Assembly (NCBI GenBank): GCA_963780395.1
Contig: CAWABY010000017.1
Location: 333,838-397,837, forward strand
Source of the DNA: VGBV01 sp963780395
GTDB lineage: Bacteria; Actinomycetota; Thermoleophilia; Solirubrobacterales; 70-9
Length of the DNA: 64,000 bases
Reading direction: 5' to 3'
Under the pieces are notes generated by a model, which searched no databases, had not been told where the DNA came from, and saw nothing but the letters and a program-made list of their open reading frames with translations. Position numbers and translations under genes: made by a program. Positions 31,654-38,589 of the stretch are shown here, piece after piece; positions within the stretch are counted from its first letter, which is position 1; each line of letters starts with the position of its first letter.

Positions 31654-32337
31654 ATGACCGAGTCACTCAGCCCCGACGCCGGCAAAGGCCTGAAGGCGCT
31701 TGGCGTCAACTGCACGTTGAAGAAATCGCCCGAGACCTCGCACACCGAGGCGCTGATGAACCGCGTGCTCGGGCTGCTCGCCGAGCATGGGGTCGAGACC
31801 GAGATCCTGCGGCCGGTGGACTACGACGTCAAGTTCGGCGTCAGCTCGGACGAGGGCGACGGGGACGAGTGGCCGCAGATCCTGGAGAGGATCTACGCCG
31901 CCGACATCCTGCTGATGGGGATGTCGATCTGGTTCGGGGTGCGCTCCTCGGTGATGCAGATGGTGATCGAGCGCCTCGATGGCACCTACAACGAGACCAA
32001 CGACGTCGGCCAGTACCCGCTCTACAACAAGGTCGCGGGAGTGGTGGTGACCGGCAACGAGGACGGCGCCCACGCCAGCGCCGAGACGACCCTGTTCAAC
32101 CTGACCCACCTCGGCTGCGTGGTGCCGCCGAACGCCGACACCTACTGGGTCGGCGAAGCGGGCCCGGGGCCCTCATACCTCGACGCCGGGGGACCGGAAC
32201 ATCCATACACCCAGCGCACCAGCTCATGGTGCGCCCACAACCTGCTGCACATGGCGCGAATCATGCGCGACAACCCGATCCCGCCGATCGGCAACACGCT
32301 CGAGGACATGGGGGGAGACCCCCTGCACGGCGGCTAG
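31654..32337 (+). CDS. Flavodoxin-like / NADPH-dependent FMN reductase family protein
   Basis: Protein of 227 residues. The ATG at 31654 follows a purine-rich AAGGGA stretch. The flavodoxin fold is seen in LGVNCTLKKSPETSHTEALMNRVL (phosphate-binding loop region), ADILLMGMSIWFGVRSSVMQMVIERL and VAGVVVTGNEDGAHASAETTLFNL, as in WrbA/IsuT-like flavin reductases. It probably binds FMN and reduces quinones or other acceptors with NAD(P)H. It is divergent from the enolase-like gene and convergent with the DHFR-family gene. Confidence 0.82.
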   Translation: MTESLSPDAGKGLKALGVNCTLKKSPETSHTEALMNRVLGLLAEHGVETEILRPVDYDVKFGVSSDEGDGDEWPQILERIYAADILLMGMSIWFGVRSSVMQMVIERLDGTYNETNDVGQYPLYNKVAGVVVTGNEDGAHASAETTLFNLTHLGCVVPPNADTYWVGEAGPGPSYLDAGGPEHPYTQRTSSWCAHNLLHMARIMRDNPIPPIGNTLEDMGGDPLHGG

Positions 32338-32344
32338 CCGGAGC

Positions 32345-32923
32345 CTAGATGCGCTCGTAGACCTGAAGCCCGACGCCGTCGCCGACGACGCGGTAGTCGG
32401 TCACCTTCCACTTCTTGCTGTCGCTGGTGTCGCCGAACAGCTTCTGGCCGGTGCCGAGCACGACCGGGAACACCATCAGCCGCAGCTCGTCGACGAGGTC
32501 GGCCTCGATCAGCGCCTGCACCAGCCGGCCGCTGCCGTGGACGATCACGTAGCCGTCGATCTCGTCCCTCAGCTTCGCGACCTCGGTGGCCGGGTCGCCG
32601 CTGTCGAGCACCGTCGTGTTGCCCCACTCCGGATCCTCCAGGGTCGTGGAGACCAGGTACTTGGGCATCTCGTTGAACTTGTCGGCGAACTCGCCCTCGC
32701 GCCCGGGCCAGGCGTTGGCGAAACCTTCGTAGGTCTTGCGGCCGAGCAGCAGGCCGTCGGCTTCCAGGGTCTCTGCTCCCTTGAACTCGTTGCCCTCGTC
32801 CCCGCGGTCGAACTCGAAGCTCCACTGGCCTCGGACGAAGTCGTCGTCGCCGCCCGGGGCCTCCATCACGCCATCCAGCGATACGAACTCGGTTACCACG
32901 ACCCTTCCCATCTTGCCCTCCAT
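32345..32923 (-). CDS. Dihydrofolate-reductase-family (RibD C-terminal-type) protein
   Basis: Protein of 192 residues (Met5 is an alternative start). It matches the stand-alone RibD-C/DHFR-like family: VVVTEFVSLDGVMEAPGG at the N-terminus, LLLGRKTYEGFA and DGYVIVHGSGRLVQAL with a dinucleotide-binding turn, then LRLMVFPVVLGTGQKLF. It probably reduces a pterin- or flavin-like substrate with NADPH. It is not the essential folate enzyme, which has a different layout. Its stop is 7 bases from the convergent flavodoxin-like gene. Confidence 0.85.
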   Translation of the reverse strand: MEGKMGRVVVTEFVSLDGVMEAPGGDDDFVRGQWSFEFDRGDEGNEFKGAETLEADGLLLGRKTYEGFANAWPGREGEFADKFNEMPKYLVSTTLEDPEWGNTTVLDSGDPATEVAKLRDEIDGYVIVHGSGRLVQALIEADLVDELRLMVFPVVLGTGQKLFGDTSDSKKWKVTDYRVVGDGVGLQVYERI

Positions 32924-32986
32924 CTCGTCGGTTGCCGGGGTACTACCCAGGCGGGGCGGAACTCACCGCCGCCGCTGGGGCTACTA

Positions 32987-33008
32987 TATTCAACCAAATA
33001 GTTGAATA
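32987..33008. promoter_or_regulatory. Palindromic operator of the ArsR-family gene
   Basis: A perfect inverted repeat TATTCAAC-(CAAATA)-GTTGAATA, 8-bp arms, ending 11 bases before the ArsR ATG. It is AT-rich in an otherwise GC-rich stretch and overlaps the probable -10 region, a good autoregulatory operator. Confidence 0.75.
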
Positions 33009-33019
33009 GCAGCCTCCCG

Positions 33020-33355
33020 ATGCCGACAGACCAGCTCAGCGACACCTTCTCGGCGCTGGCCGACCCCACCCGCCGGGCCATCCTGGGCAAATTGACGGAG
33101 GGGGAGGCGACTGTGACCGAGCTCGCCGAGCCGTTCCCGATCAGCGTGCAGGCGGTCTCGAAGCACCTGAAGGTGCTGGAGCGCGCCGGCCTGATCAGCC
33201 GCGGCCGCACCGCCCAGCTCCGCCCGTCGCGGCTGCAGGCCGCGCCGCTCCGCGACGCCAACCGGTGGCTGGCGGACTACCGCCGCTTCTGGGAGAGTGG
33301 CTTCGACCGGCTCGAAACCCGTCTCAAAGATCGAGAGGAGTCCCCAGGTGGCTGA
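33020..33355 (+). CDS. ArsR-family winged-helix repressor
   Basis: Protein of 111 residues from the ATG at 33020. The core TFSALADPTRRAILGKLTEGEATVTEL and the recognition helix QAVSKHLKVLERAGLISRG are typical. No ArsR metal-site cysteines are seen, and the C-terminal part (LRDANRWLADYRRFWESGFDRLE) is the form found in ArsR proteins paired with SRPBCC genes. It overlaps the SRPBCC gene downstream by 8 bases and has a palindrome directly upstream, so it probably controls both. Confidence 0.9.
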   Translation: MPTDQLSDTFSALADPTRRAILGKLTEGEATVTELAEPFPISVQAVSKHLKVLERAGLISRGRTAQLRPSRLQAAPLRDANRWLADYRRFWESGFDRLETRLKDREESPGG

Positions 33356-33821
33356 CCAGCGCATCCCCGACCCCGAGTCGGATCCCGGCATCTCGATCAC
33401 CCGTGTCTTCGAGGCCCCTCGCGAGCGGGTCTGGCGCGAGTGGACGACGCCCGAGGCCTTCGCCGACTGGTTCGGCGCCCCCAGCGGCGAGGTCCCCCTC
33501 GACACGGTCGAGATGGACGTGCGCGATGGAGGCACCTGGAAGGCGACCATGTTCGCCGGCCCGAAGCGGCAGCGGATCGACTGGAAGGGTGAGTACGTCG
33601 AGGTGGCCGAGCCCGAGCGCCTGGTGCTGACGGTGACCGACCAGCCCGATGAACCCGAGCGCGGGCTGATCACCGTGGTGCTCACCGACCTGGGCGACGG
33701 GCGGACCGAGATGCTGATGGAGCAGCGCGGCGACATGACTCCGGAGGGCTTCGAGCGGGCCAAGCAGGGCTGGGGCGGCTTCTTCGACCGGGTCGAGGCG
33801 CGGCTGGCCGAGGCAGGCTAG
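33348..33821 (+). CDS. SRPBCC (AHSA1/START-like) domain protein
   Basis: Protein of 157 residues starting at the GTG at 33348, after GAGAGGAG at 33333-33340. It is an Aha1/CalC-like hydrophobic-pocket domain: ITRVFEAPRERVWREWTTPE, DWFGAP, DVRDGGTWKATM and a C-terminal GWGGFFDRVEARL helix. It is paired with the ArsR regulator by translational overlap, a common bacterial arrangement whose ligand is rarely known. Its TAG stop shares CTAG (33818-33821) with the convergent HxlR gene. Confidence 0.9.
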   Translation: MADQRIPDPESDPGISITRVFEAPRERVWREWTTPEAFADWFGAPSGEVPLDTVEMDVRDGGTWKATMFAGPKRQRIDWKGEYVEVAEPERLVLTVTDQPDEPERGLITVVLTDLGDGRTEMLMEQRGDMTPEGFERAKQGWGGFFDRVEARLAEAG

Positions 33822-34282
33822 GAGGAGACCGCGCGCAGGCCCGGCCCGGGGGCGACCTCGGCGTCCCGCGCCGAGACCTCTTCGCCGCAGCGATCGCAGG
33901 TCAGCTGAACGCGGGGCTCGCCGCCGCAGTCGCGGTGGCGGAGGCGGATGGGCGGACCCTCGTCGGCCATGTACCTGTCGCCCCACTCGCGCAGCGCCAT
34001 CAGCGCCGGGTAGAGGTCGAGGCCCTTCTGGGTCAGCCGGTACTCCTCGCGGGTGCGGATCTCGTCCTTGTAGGGCCGACGTTCCAGGATGCCGGCCTCG
34101 ACCAGCCGGCCGAGGCGCTCGGAGAGCAGCGAGCGGGAGATGCCGAGCTGGCGCTGGAACTCGTCGAAACGGCGCACCCGAGAGAAGGCCTGGCGCAGGA
34201 TGACCAGCGTCCAGGGGTCGCCGAGCAGGGTCGCCGGGCGGGCGATCGAGCACTGCTGGTTGATCAGGTCGGCGGAGCGCAT
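33818..34282 (-). CDS. HxlR-family regulator with C-terminal zinc-ribbon-like tail
   Basis: Protein of 154 residues from the ATG at 34282. Winged-helix HxlR core: CSIARPATLLGDPWTLVILRQ, FDEFQRQLGISRSLLSERLGRL and a wing YRLTQKGLDLYP. The C-terminal ~40 residues carry HRDCGGEPRVQLTCDRCGEEV, a probable zinc ribbon with three cysteines and a histidine, seen in a subset of the family. It is divergent from the tautomerase/ADH pair, which it probably regulates through the palindrome at 34309-34321. Confidence 0.88.
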   Translation of the reverse strand: MRSADLINQQCSIARPATLLGDPWTLVILRQAFSRVRRFDEFQRQLGISRSLLSERLGRLVEAGILERRPYKDEIRTREEYRLTQKGLDLYPALMALREWGDRYMADEGPPIRLRHRDCGGEPRVQLTCDRCGEEVSARDAEVAPGPGLRAVSS

Positions 34283-34303
34283 CAGAGAGTGAGCCTCCTC
34301 ACA

Positions 34304-34330
34304 TTGCGTTCGGAATCCGAATCCTATAGG
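34304..34330 (+). promoter_or_regulatory. Promoter with embedded palindrome upstream of the tautomerase gene
   Basis: TTGCGT (34304-34309) and TATAGG (34325-34330) are 15 bases apart. In the spacer lies TTCGGA-A-TCCGAA (34309-34321), perfect 6-bp arms, a likely HxlR operator controlling the divergent genes. Confidence 0.5.
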
Positions 34331-34392
34331 GTTGCGTCCCGTTTTCGAACCCAGGCGCCCCGAGCGGGCGTCATCCGCCAAAGGAGCCAGCA

Positions 34393-34839
34393 ATGCCGAA
34401 GCTCGACATCACCCTCCCCGCAGACGCCCTCTCGCCCGAGGGGAGGCAGGAGCTGCCCGAGAAGCTCGGCGCCACCCTGCTGCGCTGGGAGGGCGCTCCC
34501 GACACGGAGTTCTTCCGCGGGATCACTTGGGCCCACCTGATCGAGCTGCCCTCCGAGGCGATCCGCACCCCCGACGGCGAGGCCGAGCCGCACGCGGTGG
34601 TCGAGATCAGCGTCCCCGATGGCGCGCTGAGCGAGCGGCGCAAGGCCGGGCTGGTCGACGAGGTCACCGGCGACGTGCTCGAGGCAACCGGGTGGGGCGA
34701 CGACGCCGCCCTGCGCGTCTGGGTCCTGATCCGCGAGGTCCCCGAGGGCAATTGGGGCGCCGGCAAGCAGATCATCCATTTCGAGCAGCTGCGCGAGGCC
34801 GCCAAGGCCGAGCGCGAGAAGGCCGAGGCGCCCGCCTAG
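34393..34839 (+). CDS. Tautomerase-family protein
   Basis: Protein of 148 residues starting MPKLDITLP. Removal of Met exposes Pro1, the general base of the tautomerase (4-oxalocrotonate tautomerase/MIF) superfamily. VWVLIREVPEGNWGAGKQ near residue 110 is the second-half beta strand and turn typical of the family, and the ~145-residue length fits two fused beta-alpha-beta units. The substrate is unknown. It has a 22-base gap to the ADH gene downstream on the same strand. Confidence 0.8.
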   Translation: MPKLDITLPADALSPEGRQELPEKLGATLLRWEGAPDTEFFRGITWAHLIELPSEAIRTPDGEAEPHAVVEISVPDGALSERRKAGLVDEVTGDVLEATGWGDDAALRVWVLIREVPEGNWGAGKQIIHFEQLREAAKAEREKAEAPA

Positions 34840-34861
34840 GGGCGCTCGCGGCCGGAGCGCC

Positions 34862-35872
34862 GTGCGGCAGCTCACCTATATCGAGAAGGACCGCCTCGAG
34901 TGGCGGGAGGCGCCCGAGCCGCGGATCGAGGCCGAGGGCGAGGCGCTGGTGCGCCCGGTGGCCGTCGCGACCTGCGACCTCGACCTGTGGATGGTCCGAG
35001 GGCGCGTGCCCTACCAGGGCCCGCTCCCGGCCGGGCACGAGGGCGTGGGCGAGGTGACCGACGTCGGCGCCGCGGTCTCCACGGTCGAGCCCGGCCAGTT
35101 GGTCAGCATCCCGTTCCAGGTCTCGTGCGGCGAGTGCGCGACGTGCGCGCGCGGGCACACCGGCAACTGTGAGCGGGTGGGGCGCATGGCCACCTACGGG
35201 TTGCCGATCGGCGAGAACCACGGCGGCTTCCTCAGCGACTCCGTCAAGGTGCCGTTCGCCGACGGGATGCTGCTGGCGGTGCCCGACGGGATCGAGCCGG
35301 CCTCGATCGCGAGCCTGTCCGACAACATCCCCGATGCCTGGCGCTCGGTGGGGCCCCAGCTGGAGGCGCAGCCCGGAGCCGAGGTGCTGGTCTGCGGGGG
35401 CGCGGGCTCGATCGCGCTCTACGCCGTCGCGATCGCCGTCGCGCTGGGGGCCGGGCGGGTCGACTTCGCGGGCGGCAGTCCCGAGCACCGCGCCCTCGCC
35501 GAGGAGCTTGGCGCGACCCTGCTCGAGGAGGAGTTTCCCGAGCGCGTAGGTCCTTATCCGATCGCCGTCGACTTCAGCGCCACCCACGAGGGGCTTGCCT
35601 GCGCGCTGCGCTCCACGGCGCCCGATGGGATCTGCACGATCAACGCGATCTACTTTGAGCCCGAGACCCCGGTCCCGCTGCTCGAGATGTACACGAAGGG
35701 GATCCACGTCTCCACCGGACGCGTGCACGCGCGGCCGGCGATGGAGCCGGTGCTGGAGCTGGTGCGAGAGGGCCGGCTGCGGCCGCAGGAGATCACGGCC
35801 GAGACTGCGGCGTGGGACGAGGCCGCCGAGGCCGTCGCCGGCCACGGCGGCAAGCTCGTGATCAGCCGCTGA
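34862..35872 (+). CDS. Zinc-binding medium-chain alcohol dehydrogenase
   Basis: Protein of 336 residues, GTG start. MDR fold: catalytic-zinc residues in TCDLDLW (Cys38, Asp in the next position) and GHEGVGEV. The structural-zinc loop CGECATCARGHTGNC has four cysteines. The NAD(P) domain starts at VLVCGGAGSIALYAVAIA. It oxidises or reduces an alcohol/aldehyde pair; the substrate is unknown. It is co-directional with the tautomerase gene. Its stop overlaps the convergent secreted-protein gene by 11 bases. Confidence 0.88.
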   Translation: MRQLTYIEKDRLEWREAPEPRIEAEGEALVRPVAVATCDLDLWMVRGRVPYQGPLPAGHEGVGEVTDVGAAVSTVEPGQLVSIPFQVSCGECATCARGHTGNCERVGRMATYGLPIGENHGGFLSDSVKVPFADGMLLAVPDGIEPASIASLSDNIPDAWRSVGPQLEAQPGAEVLVCGGAGSIALYAVAIAVALGAGRVDFAGGSPEHRALAEELGATLLEEEFPERVGPYPIAVDFSATHEGLACALRSTAPDGICTINAIYFEPETPVPLLEMYTKGIHVSTGRVHARPAMEPVLELVREGRLRPQEITAETAAWDEAAEAVAGHGGKLVISR

Positions 35873-37034
35873 TCTTGTTCTTGGTCGCCGAGGGCCGCAG
35901 CGAGGCGATCTCGGGCTGCTTGAACAGCACCCGCATCGAGTCGGGCGCCGCGAAATAGAAGAAGGCGCCGCCGCCGCGCTTCAGGGCCGATCGGGTGCAG
36001 GCCGCGGCGGTCTTGGCCGAGGTCTTGGTGATCGCCATCGAGGAGCCGGGGTTGGGCGTGTTGCTGAACGAGATCTGCAGCGAGAGGTTGTTCAGGTCCG
36101 GGCGCGCCCGCTTCTTGATCTTGCGCCGGATCGTCACCTTCCTCTTCTTTCCCTTCTTCCCCTTCACCTTCTTCACGATCGTCTTGAACCGGTACTGGTC
36201 GAACAGCGACGCCGCCCGGGCGTCGAAGCCGCTGGCCCCGCCGTTGGCGCAGGCGTCCTGGGTCTGGACGCTGAGGGGGCCCAGGTGACGGCCGCCCAGG
36301 CGCCGGTTCTTCTTGTCCAGGTCCTGGGCTATCTGCCCGTAGTTCCAGCCGCCGTTGTCGATCGGCACCAGGCCGCTGCGCTTGCCGGCTCCGGCGCCGT
36401 TGGCGGCGAGCGTCCCCGCCAGCCTGCCGTCCCACTGCTTGACGCGCTTGAAGGCGACCTTGAACTTGTAGTTCCACGGCGGGCGCCCGGCGTCGCTGGA
36501 ACGGCCCTGGTTCCAGTCGTCGGGCTCGAAGTCGCTCATCAGCGAGTAGATCGAGGGGTGGTCGAGCAGCGTGAAGGCATAGCCGGCCACGGCGGGGTTG
36601 AGGCTCAGCCCGTTCAGGGCGATGATCCGGTTGCAGGGAAACGCCGCCCGCAGGTTGGTGGCGAGCTGGGCCGCGAGCGCGGGGTCGGAGTCCTCGTGGC
36701 GGGTGTTGATGACGAAGATGTCCTGTGGACGAACGTGCCCGCCGAGCCCCCCGCTGGCCGAGTTGAAGTTGACCCAGGTATCGACGTTCACCTGTTGGTT
36801 GATCCGGATCAGCATCGTGAACCGGGTGGGGGCCGACCCCTTCGGGCTCAGCCCGGACGGCAGCGGCCCGCAGTTGCTGTCCGCCTTGATGCCGCCGTTC
36901 GGAGCCGCGGCCGCCTCGCCCGAGGCCAGCAGGCCACCGAGCAGCGCCAGCGCCGCGACGGCGCCGAGCGCGGCGAGGGCTGCGCGCCCCCGCGTGGGTG
37001 TGAACGAAGCTCCTGCCATGACTGGGCGGGGCAA
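35862..37034 (-). CDS. Secreted protein of unknown function with a lysine-rich insertion
   Basis: Protein of 390 residues (Met6 is an alternative start). The N-terminus is a signal peptide (AALAALGAVAALALLGGLLA, cleavage near EAAAA). The mature part contains RPQDIFVINTRHEDSDP, DHPSIYSLMSDFEPDDWNQG and four to five cysteines. This looks like an extracellular globular domain, but I do not recognise it. Around residues 295-320 there is a very basic stretch (KKVKGKKGKKRKVTIRRK). It may be a cell-wall or exported enzyme of glycoside-hydrolase-like fold, unproven. Confidence 0.6.
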   Translation of the reverse strand: MPRPVMAGASFTPTRGRAALAALGAVAALALLGGLLASGEAAAAPNGGIKADSNCGPLPSGLSPKGSAPTRFTMLIRINQQVNVDTWVNFNSASGGLGGHVRPQDIFVINTRHEDSDPALAAQLATNLRAAFPCNRIIALNGLSLNPAVAGYAFTLLDHPSIYSLMSDFEPDDWNQGRSSDAGRPPWNYKFKVAFKRVKQWDGRLAGTLAANGAGAGKRSGLVPIDNGGWNYGQIAQDLDKKNRRLGGRHLGPLSVQTQDACANGGASGFDARAASLFDQYRFKTIVKKVKGKKGKKRKVTIRRKIKKRARPDLNNLSLQISFSNTPNPGSSMAITKTSAKTAAACTRSALKRGGGAFFYFAAPDSMRVLFKQPEIASLRPSATKNKISG

Positions 37035-37086
37035 CGGACGCTAGCCCCGTCCCTACCTCGAACACGGTAGGCAGCTTGCAGTCGCG

Positions 37087-38580
37087 CTACTCCCGGACGA
37101 CGCGGATGGTCTTCAGGGTGCGGTCGCTGGCCCCCCGCACCAGCCCGCCGTGTGCGAGCGAGTCGGCGATGTAGGCGAGCGTCTCGGTGGTCAGGCGCTC
37201 GCCCGGCAGCACGTTCGGCACACCGGGCGGGTAGGCGGCGAGGCCCTCGGCCGCGATCCGGCCCTCGGCCTCCTTGAAGGGGACGATCTCCTGCGCGCCC
37301 AGGAAGGCGTCGCGCGGGGCCAGCTCCAGCGGCCCCCAGGGCGGCGGCTCCGCGAAGGCTCGCCGGGCCTCGACGTCCTTGGGACCGATCTGGGCGCTCG
37401 CGTGCTCGAGGCCCTCGATCAGCCGGTCGGCAGTCGGCCCCGCCTTCTCGCCCATCCCGAACACCGCCACGATCACGTTCTCGGAGAAGAGCTCGACCTG
37501 GATGTCGTCGTGCTCGCTCATCAGGCGGGCGATGGTGTGGCCGGTGGCACCGGTGCCGCGGACGTCGATCGAGAGGCGGAGCGGATCCCAGGCCTGGACG
37601 CTCGTGCGGTCGGCCAGCTCCTCGTCGAGCACGTCGAAGCCCGGCATCGCGACGATGCGCGCACGGGCGCGGGCCAGCGTCTCGATCGTCTCGGTCAGCA
37701 GCTCCTGTCCGCGCGTCGCCGCGAAGCGCCGCTGCGCGTCGAGCGAGGCGGTCAGGAGCGCGCTGGGGCTGGTGGACTCGACCAGGGTGACGGAGCGGTC
37801 CATCAAGCCCTCGTCGACCAGGTCGCCATGGCCGAGGTGGAGGATCGCCGACTGGCCCAGGCTGCCGACGATCTTGTGGGTGCTCGAGAGGACCACGTCG
37901 GCACCACTTTCCAGCGCTCCGGCCGGCAGCGTGTCGTTGAAGTGCATGTGGGCGCCCCAGGCCTCGTCCACGACCAGCGGAAGGCCGCGGGCGTGGGCGA
38001 CCTCGGCCAGCTCGGCGATTCGGGCCACCGCCCCGAAGTAGGTCGGCGAGACGAGCATCACCGCCTCCGCGCCCGGGTTGGCGTCCAGGGTCCTCTCCAG
38101 CGCCTCGGGCATGACGCAGTGTGCGATGCCGAGCTCGGGGTCGATCTCGGGCGCAACGAAGGCGGGCAGCAGGCCCGAGAGGACGAGCCCGTCGATGATC
38201 GAGGAGTGGACGTTGCGCTGCACCACGACCGTGCCGCGGTTCGGGGGCCCGGATCGGGTTTGCCCGGCCGCGTGCGCGAATGTCATGCAGATCGCGTGGT
38301 TCCCTCCCGAGGCACCGTTGAGGAGGAACCAGCTGCGCTTCGCGCCCCAGGCGTCCGCCGCGAGCAGCTGCGCTCGCTGAAACGCCGTCGGCTCGGTGCC
38401 GATGTCGATCCACTCGAGCCCGGCGGGGAGGTCGTGCTCGATCGCTGCATCCCCGAGCGCCTCGCGCAGCCCCGGGTCGACCCCGTAGCCCTTATGGCCT
38501 GGAATGTGAAGCCGCCCTGTCTTGCGCGCCACGTGGGCGACGAGGGCGTCCAGGTAAGGGGCTTGGCTCTGGTCAGCCAA
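37087..38580 (-). CDS. Orn/Lys/Arg decarboxylase-family PLP enzyme
   Basis: Protein of 497 residues, the short (biosynthetic, YaaO/SpeA-like) type of group III decarboxylase. HIPGHKGYGVDP opens the PLP domain, and DEAWGAHMHFNDTLP and VVLSSTHKIVGSLGQSA (Schiff-base lysine) are characteristic. It removes CO2 from lysine, arginine or ornithine to make cadaverine, agmatine or putrescine; the specificity cannot be told. An aldehyde dehydrogenase lies 9 bases upstream on the same strand, so the two form an operon, and the window also encodes polyamine uptake and oxidation. Confidence 0.85.
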   Translation of the reverse strand: MADQSQAPYLDALVAHVARKTGRLHIPGHKGYGVDPGLREALGDAAIEHDLPAGLEWIDIGTEPTAFQRAQLLAADAWGAKRSWFLLNGASGGNHAICMTFAHAAGQTRSGPPNRGTVVVQRNVHSSIIDGLVLSGLLPAFVAPEIDPELGIAHCVMPEALERTLDANPGAEAVMLVSPTYFGAVARIAELAEVAHARGLPLVVDEAWGAHMHFNDTLPAGALESGADVVLSSTHKIVGSLGQSAILHLGHGDLVDEGLMDRSVTLVESTSPSALLTASLDAQRRFAATRGQELLTETIETLARARARIVAMPGFDVLDEELADRTSVQAWDPLRLSIDVRGTGATGHTIARLMSEHDDIQVELFSENVIVAVFGMGEKAGPTADRLIEGLEHASAQIGPKDVEARRAFAEPPPWGPLELAPRDAFLGAQEIVPFKEAEGRIAAEGLAAYPPGVPNVLPGERLTTETLAYIADSLAHGGLVRGASDRTLKTIRVVRE

Positions 38581-38589
38581 CCTGGATCG

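Noticed and set aside
29913..31745. One long protein joining ferritin to upstream sequence
   Set aside because: The frame upstream of 30446 is antisense-style or out-of-frame relative to the enolase-like gene and has no ferritin homology; the ferritin starts at the ATG at 30446.
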